From: an uncultured Pelagibacteraceae bacterium
GTDB taxonomy: Bacteria > Pseudomonadota > Alphaproteobacteria > Pelagibacterales > Pelagibacteraceae
Direction of reading: 5' to 3'
Assembly: GCA_902599955.1 (NCBI GenBank)
Contig: CACKHK010000001.1
Location: 1-64,000, forward strand
DNA length: 64,000 nucleotides
Positions 43,029 to 51,586 of this stretch are shown piece after piece; the first letter of the stretch is position 1, and each line of letters begins with the position of its first letter. Under the pieces are notes generated by a model that saw only the letters and a list, made by a program, of their open reading frames with translations, made no database searches and was not told the origin of the DNA. The position numbers and the translations under genes are program-made.

Positions 43029-44057
43029 TTATTTCCAACCTGCAGCTGTCATTACTTCTAATGCATCCGCTTGCTTAGCTCCATAACTAGCAACGCTTGT
43101 GGTAAAATCTTGTTTAAAATCTAAACCTAAGTTGTTTACTACTAACGGGTTTGGTGAAACACCTGCAATCATCGGAAACTCAAAAGTATTATTAGTGAAA
43201 TGTTCTTGTGCTTCTGGTGATAACAAATAATCTACAAGTGCAATTGCATTAGCTTTATTTGGAGCACCTTTAACTAGAGCAGCACAACTAATATTCATAT
43301 GTGTTCCTCTATCATTTTGATTAGGGAAAAATGCCTTTACTTTTCTAGCTGCTGCTTGTTGTTCTGCACCTTTGTTCCCGGATAACATCAAAGCTAAATA
43401 GTATGTGTTTGCAACTGCAATGTCTGCTTCTCCTGCGGCAACTGCCATAATCTGAGCTCTGTCATTTCCTTTAGGATCTCTTGCCATATTGGCAACAACA
43501 CCTTTTGCCCACTCTCTAGCAGCTTTTTTTCCATTATTTTTTACTAATGATGCTACTAAAGATTTATTGTAAATATTGCTAGATGCTCTTATTGCAATTC
43601 TACCTTTCCATTTAGGATCAGCCAGACTTTCATAAGTTAGTCCAGATAATTCTGCTCCACTTACTCTTTCTGGAGCGTAATAGACTATTCTAGCTCTCTT
43701 AGCTACGCCAACCCAGTGAGTTGTTCTAAAGTTTTTTGGAACTGAAGATTTGATAGTTGGTGAAACAAGTCCTGCTTGCGTCATACCTTTTGCTTTAAAA
43801 GCACCACATCTTCCTGCATCTGCTGTGATGTAAAGATCGGCAGCTGAGTCTGCACCTTCCTCGATCATTCTTTTCTCTAAAGCTCCAGCTTTACCATTAA
43901 TTAAATTTACTTTAATTCCAGTTGCTGCAGTAAATTTGCTATAAAGTTCTGCGTCAGCTTTATAGTGTCTAGCATTGAATATATTTACCTCATTTGCTTT
44001 AGCAAAAGTTGAAACAAATAATGATAGAATTAATGCTGAAATTGATATTTTTTTCAT
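43029..44057 (-). CDS. fbpA: Iron(III)-binding periplasmic protein of an ABC transporter
   Basis: A 342-residue protein with signal peptide M-K-K-I-S-I...F-A-K-A-N (~21). The fold is FbpA/FutA-like: an N-terminal F-N-A-R-H-Y (31-32 His-Tyr) and an adjacent Tyr pair 219-220 in A-N-T-Y-Y-L-A, which are the usual ferric ligands. D-L-Y-I-T-A-D-A-G-R is also typical. A Fur-box-type palindrome sits just upstream of a good sigma70-like promoter. It supplies Fe(III) to FbpBC. Confidence 0.93.
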   Translation of the reverse strand: MKKISISALILSLFVSTFAKANEVNIFNARHYKADAELYSKFTAATGIKVNLINGKAGALEKRMIEEGADSAADLYITADAGRCGAFKAKGMTQAGLVSPTIKSSVPKNFRTTHWVGVAKRARIVYYAPERVSGAELSGLTYESLADPKWKGRIAIRASSNIYNKSLVASLVKNNGKKAAREWAKGVVANMARDPKGNDRAQIMAVAAGEADIAVANTYYLALMLSGNKGAEQQAAARKVKAFFPNQNDRGTHMNISCAALVKGAPNKANAIALVDYLLSPEAQEHFTNNTFEFPMIAGVSPNPLVVNNLGLDFKQDFTTSVASYGAKQADALEVMTAAGWK

Positions 44058-44085
44058 TTATCTCTCTATGTTAATTGTTAATGTA

Positions 44086-44114
44086 TTTATAATGATTTTG
44101 AGAACTATTCGCAA
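44086..44114 (-). promoter_or_regulatory. Sigma70-like promoter of fbpA
   Basis: Read on the minus strand, TTGCGA (44114-44109) and TATAAA (44091-44086) are separated by exactly 17 bases. The transcript would start about 20 bases before the fbpA ATG. The -35 element directly abuts the iron-box palindrome. Confidence 0.6.
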
Positions 44115-44129
44115 TGATAATGATTATCA
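44115..44129 (-). promoter_or_regulatory. Fur-box-type operator upstream of fbpA
   Basis: TGATAAT-G-ATTATCA is a perfect 7-1-7 palindrome identical in form to the Fur-family consensus (TGATAATnATTATCA). It touches the -35 element of the fbpA promoter, so a bound regulator would occlude RNA polymerase. In alphaproteobacteria the binding protein could be Fur/Mur or Irr. Confidence 0.75.
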
Positions 44130-44174
44130 ATCTCAATAGTGTCACACATATAATTTATGTGATTTTTAGCGTTT

Positions 44175-45065
44175 TTAAGACTTAAACTCAGAAATTTTAC
44201 TATAAAGAAAATTTCTGAAGGTTGTAACTCTAGCCACGTTTTTAAGAGATTCTGGAAAAACGAAATGTGCTTCCGTAATTGGGCCTTCGACGTTAGGTAA
44301 AACTTTAATTACATTTCTTGATAATGATACCAAATAATCAGGCAAAGCAGCAAGACCTACTCCACTTTCAACTGCTAGCAATAATCCCATCACACTATTT
44401 ACCTTCATAACAGTTTTCCTTTTTTTATTGTCCTTCACTCCTAATTTTAATGCCCAATCAGGGTTAAAAACAGGAGACGGTGCACCTCTTCCAAAAGATA
44501 TAAATTTGTGTTTGCTTAAATCATTTATTGTTTTTGGTATTCCATATTTTTCTAAATATTTAGTAGACCCATAAATATGGTAATTAATATCCATCAATTT
44601 TCTTTGAATATAATTTAATTGTTTAGGTCTTCTCATAAAAATGCCAATATCAGCTTGTCTAGTACTTAGATCTAATTCTTTATCGTCAAAAATTAATTCT
44701 ATTTCAATTTCTGGATTTAATTGCATAAATTCTTGAATCCTTGGTGTTAACCAGTGAGTGCCAAAACTTCTTACAGTTGTAATTGTTAGTTTTCCAGTTG
44801 GTTTATGTTTTTGATCTCCTAAAGTTGTTTCTACCTCCTTTAGTTTACTAATAACTTCATGTGCAGTTTTATAAACATATTCACCATTTTCTGTGAGCGT
44901 TAGTCCTCTTGCATGTCTTTCAAATAACTTTACTTTTAAATCTTCTTCTAAAGATTGAATTTGTCTACTAATTGCAGATTGGCTTAGATTTAAAATTACA
45001 GTAGCGCTTGTAAAACTACCAGCTTCAGCTACTGCATGAAAAATTTTTAATTTGTCCCAATCCAT
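44175..45065 (-). CDS. LysR-family transcriptional regulator
   Basis: A 296-residue LysR protein. Its N-terminal winged helix-turn-helix (A-E-A-G-S-F-T-S-A...L-N-L-S-Q-S-A-I-S-R-Q-I, ~13-37) precedes a periplasmic-binding-protein-like effector domain (~90-290). It is translated from a TAATG overlap with the upstream reductase gene, which makes regulation of that gene or its substrate likely. The effector is unknown. Confidence 0.92.
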   Translation of the reverse strand: MDWDKLKIFHAVAEAGSFTSATVILNLSQSAISRQIQSLEEDLKVKLFERHARGLTLTENGEYVYKTAHEVISKLKEVETTLGDQKHKPTGKLTITTVRSFGTHWLTPRIQEFMQLNPEIEIELIFDDKELDLSTRQADIGIFMRRPKQLNYIQRKLMDINYHIYGSTKYLEKYGIPKTINDLSKHKFISFGRGAPSPVFNPDWALKLGVKDNKKRKTVMKVNSVMGLLLAVESGVGLAALPDYLVSLSRNVIKVLPNVEGPITEAHFVFPESLKNVARVTTFRNFLYSKISEFKS

Positions 45066-46069
45066 TATTTATTTACATCCACTAGAATTCTATTTTTCAG
45101 TTTTCCTTCAAGCATTTCCGGAAATACAGTCAATAGTTCTTCAAGCCCAACTATTTTAATTGATTTTTCTATAATACTAAAATCTACTAAACTTGGTACT
45201 TCAGCCCATACAAATTCTTTTCTTTTGTTGCTTACATTAACTGAGTCTACGCCCCATAGTTTTACAGCTCTGATATAAAAAGGAACAACAGAAGTATTTA
45301 ATTTGTTAGTTCCACTCGCATTACCACAAACAGCTACAATTCCTTTTAATCTTGTTTGAGATATTGCGTTTGCTAAAATATTTCCACCAACAGTGTCAAC
45401 AACACCATCCCAAGTACCTTTACCAATTAATCTTGGTTCACCTTCAAATTCTTTACGATCTAAAACAGTTTTTGCTCCTAATTCTTTTAAATAATCAGTT
45501 TTTTCAGGTTTTCCTGTGATTGCGGTTACATTACATCCCATTTTTGATAGAATATTTACTGCAACCATCCCTACTCCACCTGTTGAACCTGTTACAAGGA
45601 CATCATTCACTTTACTTTGTAGTAATAATTCTTCTTTTGCTTTAACGGCAAATGCGCACAACATTGCTGTAAAGCCTGCAGTACCCATCATCATTGCTTG
45701 CTTCAAATCAATACCTGAAGGTTTCTTTATCAGAAATTCTTTTTTAACTCTTGCATATTGAGAGAATCCTCCATGAAATAATTCTCCAACCCTACAACCA
45801 GTAAGTATTACCTCATCACCTTCTTTAAATTCATCTGACTTGCTTTCTGCTACTGTACCTGAGAAATCAATTCCAGGAATTCTTGGAAACTCTTTAACTA
45901 ATTTTGCACCATCTTTTAAAATCAAAGCATCCTTATAATTAAGATCTGAGTATTGTATTTTAACTAAAACTTCACCTTCGTTTAAAAAATCAAAATTTAA
46001 TTCTTTAACTTCTTGAGAAAAATTTTCACCCACCTGGTTTATAACCAGGGCTTTGAAAGTATCAGGCAT
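45065..46069 (-). CDS. acuI: Zinc-free MDR oxidoreductase, acrylyl-CoA reductase (AcuI/YhdH) type
   Basis: A 334-residue quinone-oxidoreductase-family protein. It has the YhdH/AcuI motifs S-D-L-N-Y-K-D-A-L (~41-49), P-G-I-D-F-S-G-T-V, V-T-G-S-T-G-G-V-G (NADPH loop, ~149-157) and F-I-L/Y-I-R-A-V-K-L-W-G-V-D-S near residue 275. AcuI reduces acryloyl-CoA to propionyl-CoA and removes toxic acrylate in DMSP-degrading marine bacteria. The gene lies 13 bp after folE and is coupled to the LysR gene. The specificity is inferred from family. Confidence 0.82.
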   Translation of the reverse strand: MPDTFKALVINQVGENFSQEVKELNFDFLNEGEVLVKIQYSDLNYKDALILKDGAKLVKEFPRIPGIDFSGTVAESKSDEFKEGDEVILTGCRVGELFHGGFSQYARVKKEFLIKKPSGIDLKQAMMMGTAGFTAMLCAFAVKAKEELLLQSKVNDVLVTGSTGGVGMVAVNILSKMGCNVTAITGKPEKTDYLKELGAKTVLDRKEFEGEPRLIGKGTWDGVVDTVGGNILANAISQTRLKGIVAVCGNASGTNKLNTSVVPFYIRAVKLWGVDSVNVSNKRKEFVWAEVPSLVDFSIIEKSIKIVGLEELLTVFPEMLEGKLKNRILVDVNK

Positions 46070-46082
46070 ATGTGATTATACT

Positions 46083-46691
46083 CTATTCTTTAATAAATCG
46101 TAAGTATCTATTCTGAATAGAAAGATCGTCCTTAAATTGACCTAAAAAGTAATTAGTAACTGTAGATGCTCTTTCTTTTTTTATCCCTCTAGTAGTCATA
46201 CATTGATGAGCTGCATCGATTGTTACTGCAACACCCTTAGCATCAAGAGCAGTCATAATTGATTTAGCAATTTGTAGTGTTAATCTTTCTTGTGTTTGCA
46301 ACCTTTTTGCAAATACATCAACAACCCTTGCTAGCTTACTTAGTCCTACAACTCTTTCTTTTGGTATGTATGCAACGTGTGCCATACCCAATATTGGAAC
46401 CATATGATGTTCGCAATGACTTTGCACAGATATATTCTTTTGAATTACCATGTCATTATATCCTTCAACGTCACCAAAAGTTTTTTCTAAAACTTTATTA
46501 GCATCCTCTTTATACCCACTAAAAAATTCCTTATATGCTTTTATTACTCTCTTTGGTGTTTCTAACAAACCTTCTCTATTTGGATCCTCACCAATCCAAG
46601 TTAATATCTTAATCAAAGCTTCTTCAGCTTCTTTATCTGAAACTTGTTTAGTCTCTAAATTTTTATTGTCTGTGTCTTTTACTAATTTCAT
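46083..46691 (-). CDS. folE: GTP cyclohydrolase I
   Basis: A 202-residue protein with the FolE zinc residues Cys93 and His96 in S-H-C-E-H-H and Cys164 in H-Q-C-M-T-T-R-G. Also present are T-P-K-R-V and the C-terminal T-V-T-N-Y-F-L-G. It makes dihydroneopterin triphosphate, the first step of folate synthesis. Tetrahydrofolate is the methyl-group acceptor of the dimethylglycine and sarcosine dehydrogenases in this window. It is divergent from hisI. Confidence 0.95.
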   Translation of the reverse strand: MKLVKDTDNKNLETKQVSDKEAEEALIKILTWIGEDPNREGLLETPKRVIKAYKEFFSGYKEDANKVLEKTFGDVEGYNDMVIQKNISVQSHCEHHMVPILGMAHVAYIPKERVVGLSKLARVVDVFAKRLQTQERLTLQIAKSIMTALDAKGVAVTIDAAHQCMTTRGIKKERASTVTNYFLGQFKDDLSIQNRYLRFIKE

Positions 46692-46770
46692 AGCGCTTTT
46701 TTATACAGTAAATCCTTAAAATTAAAATATTTAATATATTCATTAATATGCTAGATAATGCGGATTATAT

Positions 46771-47238
46771 ATGTTTAAAAAAAGAGAAAATGTCGCTGAT
46801 ATAGAGGAAGGTAACCTATTATCGCCAAAATTTGATAATGATGGTTTAATTCCTGTGATTACTACATGTAGTAAAACCAAAGAAATCCTAATGCATGGTT
46901 ACATGAATGTTGAAGCATTAAAATTGACTATTGAAACAAAAGAAGCTCATTACTGGAGTAGATCTAGAAAAGCGATTTGGCACAAAGGAAAAACAAGTGG
47001 CTTTACTCAGAAAGTAAAAGAAATAAGAATTGATGACGATCAAGATGCGGTATGGATTACTGTTGATATTGGTGATGGAGCTAGTTGCCATGTTGGCTAT
47101 AGATCTTGCTTCTACAGATCGGTTCCAATGGGAAAAATTGAAAATGGTCGAAAAGTCGAAATGAAATTTGAAGAAGAAAATAAAAAATTTGATCCAGAAG
47201 TTGTTTATAAAGGACAACCAAATCCTACAAAAATTTAG
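46771..47238 (+). CDS. hisI: Phosphoribosyl-AMP cyclohydrolase
   Basis: A 155-residue HisI protein with M-H-G-Y-M-N (~41-46), Y-W-S-R-S-R-K-x-I-W-H-K-G, I-D-D-D-Q-D-A-V (88-93) and zinc Cys106 and Cys113 in S-C-H-V-G-Y-R-S-C-F-Y-R. The classical first zinc Cys of the D-C-D-x-D motif is Asp here, which I believe is common in alphaproteobacteria. It performs the third step of histidine synthesis. No hisE domain is attached. The next gene begins immediately after its stop. Confidence 0.93.
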   Translation: MFKKRENVADIEEGNLLSPKFDNDGLIPVITTCSKTKEILMHGYMNVEALKLTIETKEAHYWSRSRKAIWHKGKTSGFTQKVKEIRIDDDQDAVWITVDIGDGASCHVGYRSCFYRSVPMGKIENGRKVEMKFEEENKKFDPEVVYKGQPNPTKI

Positions 47239-47886
47239 ATGAAAATAGAGTGTAAACATATTAGACACTTCGGTCCATCAATATTGAAAGCCAAGATACC
47301 AAATGAATTGGTAGATAAAATAAATAATTACGTAGAGGAAATTATCAAAAGTAAAGAAAAATCAAAACAATTAAATTATGGAGAAGGTTTAGTTGGGGAT
47401 GTTACACAAGAATTATATCTAGATAATGAATTTATAAAATCTTCTGGGTGGCTAGACTTTTTAGGAAATTGTACAAAAGAATATATTTTAAAAAGTGAAG
47501 GAAGAACTATCTCAAAATTTCAACTATTAAAAACATGGGTTGTAAGACAATACCAACATGAGTTTAATCCAACACATTGGCATAGCGGTCATATATCTGG
47601 TGCAGGTTTTCTAAAAGTTCCAAAATCATTTGGTGAAAGTGTGCAAAAAAAACAAAATAAAGGTTATCATGGTGGTAAATTAGAACTAATACATGGATCA
47701 AGAGCATTTTTGTCTAATTCAAGTTTAAGAATTGTTCCAGAAGTTGGTGACTTTTATTTTTTTCCTAATTATCTGATGCATACAGTTTATCCTTTTAAAA
47801 ATACTTATGAAGAGAGAAGATCAATTTCTTTCAATGCAAAAATTGATGAAACAACATGGGATATTTTTGGAGGAAAAGAAAAATGA
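47239..47886 (+). CDS. Putative 2OG-Fe(II) oxygenase
   Basis: A 215-residue protein. It resembles the 2OG-FeII_Oxy_5 family in P-T-H-W-H-S-G-H-I-S-G-A-G-F-L (~112-126, candidate iron ligands), a P-E-V-G-D-F-Y-F-F-P strand and L-M-H-T-V-Y-P-F followed by R-R-S-I-S-F-N (2-oxoglutarate Arg). The substrate is unknown; family members include protein and small-molecule hydroxylases. It follows hisI without a gap and overlaps the next gene by 4 bp. Confidence 0.75.
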   Translation: MKIECKHIRHFGPSILKAKIPNELVDKINNYVEEIIKSKEKSKQLNYGEGLVGDVTQELYLDNEFIKSSGWLDFLGNCTKEYILKSEGRTISKFQLLKTWVVRQYQHEFNPTHWHSGHISGAGFLKVPKSFGESVQKKQNKGYHGGKLELIHGSRAFLSNSSLRIVPEVGDFYFFPNYLMHTVYPFKNTYEERRSISFNAKIDETTWDIFGGKEK

Positions 47887-48242
47887 ATGTACTAGGTGAA
47901 CCTTTAGAGGAATGTTCTAAAAATCCATTAACAGGATGGTTTAGAGATGGATGTTGTAATACTGACAAAAATGATAATGGTTTGCATACCGTATGTGTAA
48001 AAGTAAATGAAGAATTTCTACAATGGTGTAAAGAAGCTGGTAATGATTTGATCACACCCCACCCTGAGTTTGGTTTTCCTGGACTTAAAGATGGTGATAA
48101 CTGGTGTGTATGTGCAGGTTGGGTTGCAAGAGCGTTAGAGGCAGGAATTGGATGTTCAATATATCTAAAAAAGACACATATAAATACTTTAAAATTAGTT
48201 CCTTTAGATACCTTAAAAAAATTTGCAATAGACCTTTCTTAG
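47883..48242 (+). CDS. DUF2237-family protein
   Basis: A 119-residue protein starting at ATG 47883 in an ATGA overlap. It matches the conserved pattern of DUF2237 proteins: N-V-L-G-x-P-L-E-x-C, P-L-T-G-W-F-R-D-G-C-C, G-x-H-T-V-C, F-P-G-L-K-x-G-D-x-W-C-V-C-A-x-R/W. The five to seven Cys residues suggest metal or redox chemistry. The function of the family is unknown. It ends one base before the convergent etfD stop, leaving no intergenic space. Confidence 0.85.
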   Translation: MNVLGEPLEECSKNPLTGWFRDGCCNTDKNDNGLHTVCVKVNEEFLQWCKEAGNDLITPHPEFGFPGLKDGDNWCVCAGWVARALEAGIGCSIYLKKTHINTLKLVPLDTLKKFAIDLS

Positions 48243-49862
48243 TTACATATTTCCATATTTTGGCCCACCACCGCCTTCTGGGGTAACCCATGTAATATTC
48301 TGTGATGGCTCTTTTATGTCGCAAGTTTTGCAATGAATGCAATTTTGAGAATTAATAATAAATTTTTCAATTTCGTTTTCTTTTTGAACTTCATAAACTC
48401 CAACAGGGCAATATCTTTGAGCAGGCTCATCATATTTTCCTAAAGTATATTTGATTGGCAAATCATTATCTTTTAGTTGAAGATGAACAGGTTGATTATC
48501 AGTATGGTTTGTTCCTGTTAAGTAGACTGAACTGGTTTTATCAAATGTAATCACATTATCTGGTTTTGGATACTCTATTTTAGGCATTTCATTAGCAGGC
48601 TTCAATGTTTCGTGATCAGCATGTTTATGTTTAAGAGTAAATGGTAATTTTCCTTTAAATAAAATTTGATCAATTCCAGTAAATATTATTCCTAAAATTA
48701 ACCCCCAACTAAAACTTGGTTTAACATTTCTGGCTTCATACAATTCTCTAAAAACCCAACTATTTTTAAATTTTTCCTCATAAACAGATAATTTTTTGTT
48801 TGAATTTAAATGATCTACGATAGTTTCAGCTGCAATCATCCCACTCTTCATAGCCGTGTGAGAACCTTTTATTTTTGGCATATTTAAAGTACCAGCATCA
48901 CAACCAACCAATAATGCGCCTGGCATAAACATTTTAGGCAAACTTTGAAAACCACCTTCTATAAGTGCTCTTGCTCCATAGGATATTCTTTTACCACCTT
49001 CCAACATTGATCTGATCGCAGGATGAGTTTTAAATCTTTGAAATTCATCAAAAGGTGATAGATGAGGATTTTTATAATCAAGCCCTATGACATAACCTAA
49101 AAAAATCTGTTTATTTTCAGCATGATAAACAAAGCTTCCTCCATAGGTATTATTATCTAAAGGCCAGCCCGCTGTATGCATTACTAAACCTTCTTCATGT
49201 TTTTCCTCTTTTAATTCCCAAATTTCTTTGAAACCAATTCCATATTGTTGTGGATCTTTTCCTTTATCTAATTCAAATTTTTTAATTAATTCTTTTCCTA
49301 AATGACCCCTACAACCTTCAGCGAAAACTGTTACCTTTCCATGGAGCTCCATTCCAGGTTCATAGCTATCTTTTTTATTTCCATCTTTGTCTAAACCCAT
49401 GTCTTGAGTTGCAATACCTTTCACAGAACCATCTTCATTATATAAAACCTCACTTGCAGGAAACCCTGGAAATATTTCAACACCTAAATTTTCAGCTTGC
49501 TCTGCTAACCATCTACATAAATTAGCAAGACTAATTATATAGTTATTATGATTTTGTTGAATTTTAGGTAATAACCAAGTTGGCCAACTAATTTTTTTAG
49601 TCTTTCCTAAAAATAAAAATTTTTCTTTAGTAACTTTTGTTTTAATTGGTGCATTAAGATCCTTCCAATTAGGCAGCAGTTCATCTAAAGCTCGTGTTTC
49701 AAACACGTTCCCTGATAAAATATGTGCACCTATTTCAGATGCTTTTTCTAACAGGCAGACATTAATATCTGGATTTAACTGCTTTAATTTAATTGCAGTT
49801 GAAAGTCCTGATGGTCCGCCACCTACGATTACTACATCGTATTCCATCACTTCTCTGGACAT
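48243..49862 (-). CDS. etfD: Electron-transfer flavoprotein-ubiquinone oxidoreductase
   Basis: A 539-residue FAD/4Fe-4S protein. The FAD motif G-G-G-P-S-G-L-S is at ~14-21. The membrane-association and quinone region is central, and the C-terminal ferredoxin-like cluster has Cys residues in Q-R-Y-C-P-V-G and C-I-H-C-K-T-C-D-I-K-E-P. It accepts electrons from EtfAB and passes them to ubiquinone. As the last gene of the betaine operon, 21 bp after etfA, it completes the chain from demethylating flavoproteins to the respiratory chain. Confidence 0.95.
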   Translation of the reverse strand: MSREVMEYDVVIVGGGPSGLSTAIKLKQLNPDINVCLLEKASEIGAHILSGNVFETRALDELLPNWKDLNAPIKTKVTKEKFLFLGKTKKISWPTWLLPKIQQNHNNYIISLANLCRWLAEQAENLGVEIFPGFPASEVLYNEDGSVKGIATQDMGLDKDGNKKDSYEPGMELHGKVTVFAEGCRGHLGKELIKKFELDKGKDPQQYGIGFKEIWELKEEKHEEGLVMHTAGWPLDNNTYGGSFVYHAENKQIFLGYVIGLDYKNPHLSPFDEFQRFKTHPAIRSMLEGGKRISYGARALIEGGFQSLPKMFMPGALLVGCDAGTLNMPKIKGSHTAMKSGMIAAETIVDHLNSNKKLSVYEEKFKNSWVFRELYEARNVKPSFSWGLILGIIFTGIDQILFKGKLPFTLKHKHADHETLKPANEMPKIEYPKPDNVITFDKTSSVYLTGTNHTDNQPVHLQLKDNDLPIKYTLGKYDEPAQRYCPVGVYEVQKENEIEKFIINSQNCIHCKTCDIKEPSQNITWVTPEGGGGPKYGNM

Positions 49863-49883
49863 ATTATTTTTTTACAGTATTTG

Positions 49884-50837
49884 TTATTTTTGTATAGTGT
49901 TTAATTTGTTCAACTCCTCTAAGAATTGAGGAAGTGCTTCGAATAAATCAGCTTCTAGGCCGTAGTCTGCGACACTAAAAATTGGTGCCTCACCATCTTT
50001 ATTTATAGCCACGATAACTTTACTTTCTTTCATGCCAGCTAAATGCTGGATAGCCCCAGAAATTCCAACTGCTATATATAAGTCTGGAACTACTACTTTA
50101 CCTGTTTGTCCAACCTGATGTTCGTTTGTAATATAACCTGCATCAACTGCTGCTCTTGATGCCCCTATTGCAGCATTTAATTTGTCTGCAACATCAGTTA
50201 TTAATTTGAAATTCTCACCACTTTGCAACCCTCTTCCTCCAGAAATAACAATTCTAGCTGTTCCTAATTCAGGTCTATCTGATTTAATTTCCTCTCTGTT
50301 CACAAATTTTGTATTTTCAGTTTTATCTGCTGCATCCACTTTCTCAATTTCTGCTGACCCACCTGTGGTTTCAGCCGCCTCAAATGATGTTGGTCTTATT
50401 GTTATACATTTTTTATCGTCATTACTTTTGACGGTAGCAAATGCGTTACCAGCATAAATTGGTCTTAGGAATGTATCTGGAGCAATTACTTTTATTATAT
50501 CACTCACTTGAGAAATATCTAATAATGCAGCAATTCTAGGCATTAGATTTTTTCCAAAGGTATTTGCTGAACAAACTATATGAGAATATTTATCAGCATG
50601 TTTTAAAATTGCTGAAGTATAATTTTCAGCAATATAATTTTCATAAATTTCATTGTCCATATGAAGTACTTTTTTTACCAAAGGTACCTCAGATAAGGAT
50701 TTTGCAACGTCATCTGCATTATGACCAATCAATAAAACATGTAAGTCTCGATCTATCTGAGATGCAGCTGTAATTGCGTTTAAAGTAAATGATTTGACTT
50801 CTTTGTTGTTATGCTCTGCTATCAATAAAACTGACAT
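49884..50837 (-). CDS. etfA: Electron transfer flavoprotein alpha subunit
   Basis: A 317-residue EtfA with a C-terminal FAD domain: G-G-R-G-L-Q-S-G (~200-207), S-R-A-A-V-D-A-G-Y (~228-236), Q-V-G-Q-T-G-K and [12 protein letters not shown]. It carries electrons from dehydrogenases to EtfD. It is coupled to etfB by TAATG. Confidence 0.95.
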   Translation of the reverse strand: MSVLLIAEHNNKEVKSFTLNAITAASQIDRDLHVLLIGHNADDVAKSLSEVPLVKKVLHMDNEIYENYIAENYTSAILKHADKYSHIVCSANTFGKNLMPRIAALLDISQVSDIIKVIAPDTFLRPIYAGNAFATVKSNDDKKCITIRPTSFEAAETTGGSAEIEKVDAADKTENTKFVNREEIKSDRPELGTARIVISGGRGLQSGENFKLITDVADKLNAAIGASRAAVDAGYITNEHQVGQTGKVVVPDLYIAVGISGAIQHLAGMKESKVIVAINKDGEAPIFSVADYGLEADLFEALPQFLEELNKLNTIQK

Positions 50838-51586
50838 TATATTACCTTAGCCTCATTTTTTAATTTTTGCACCAACTCCTCAACACTAGCAACCTTTATA
50901 CCTGCTTTTCTTTTTGGCGGTTCCTCAATTTTAATATGTTCTATTCTAGGGTTAGTATCAACTCCTAGATCTGACGCATTAATTTGTTCAATAGGTTTTT
51001 TCTTTGCTTTCATAATATTTGGTAGTGATGCATATCTTGGTTCATTTAGTCTTAAGTCACATGTCACTATTGCAGGTGTATTAACTTCAATAGTTTCTAG
51101 ACCCTCATCGACTTCTCTAGTTACTTCTAATAAATTTTCTTTAACCTCAATTTTTGAAGCAAAAGTAGCTTGAGGCCAGTTTAAATGTGCAGCCAACATT
51201 TGACCAGTTTGGTTGCAATCATCGTCAATTGCTTGTTTGCCCATGAAAACTAAATCCGGATTTTCTTTTTCAACAATTTTTTTAAGAATTTTAGAAACAG
51301 CAAGAGGTTCTAGTATACTATCCACTTTTACATGAATACCTCTATCCGCTCCAACTGCTAGTGCTTTTCTAACAGTCTCTTGGGCTTTTTCTTCTCCAAC
51401 TGTTACAGCTATTATTTCTGAAGCTTTTCCAGCCTCTTTAATTTTAACAGCTTCCTCAATTGCATTATCATCTGGTGGATTAGTTGACATTTTAACATTG
51501 TCTGTCACAACGCCACTGCCATCCTCTTTTACTCTTATTTGGACGTTATAATCAATTACCCTTTTTACAGCGACTAAAATTTTCAT
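50837..51586 (-). CDS. etfB: Electron transfer flavoprotein beta subunit
   Basis: A 249-residue EtfB starting [13 protein letters not shown], with [26 protein letters not shown] and [13 protein letters not shown]. Its start overlaps the preceding flavoprotein stop (TAATG), so a demethylating dehydrogenase and its electron acceptor are made together. Confidence 0.95.
   Translation of the reverse strand: MKILVAVKRVIDYNVQIRVKEDGSGVVTDNVKMSTNPPDDNAIEEAVKIKEAGKASEIIAVTVGEEKAQETVRKALAVGADRGIHVKVDSILEPLAVSKILKKIVEKENPDLVFMGKQAIDDDCNQTGQMLAAHLNWPQATFASKIEVKENLLEVTREVDEGLETIEVNTPAIVTCDLRLNEPRYASLPNIMKAKKKPIEQINASDLGVDTNPRIEHIKIEEPPKRKAGIKVASVEELVQKLKNEAKVI

Noticed and set aside
46033-46049. Short hairpin CCTGGTT/AACCAGG near the start of the acuI-like gene
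   Set aside because: It falls inside coding sequence, has no T-tract and explains itself as codons of the protein.
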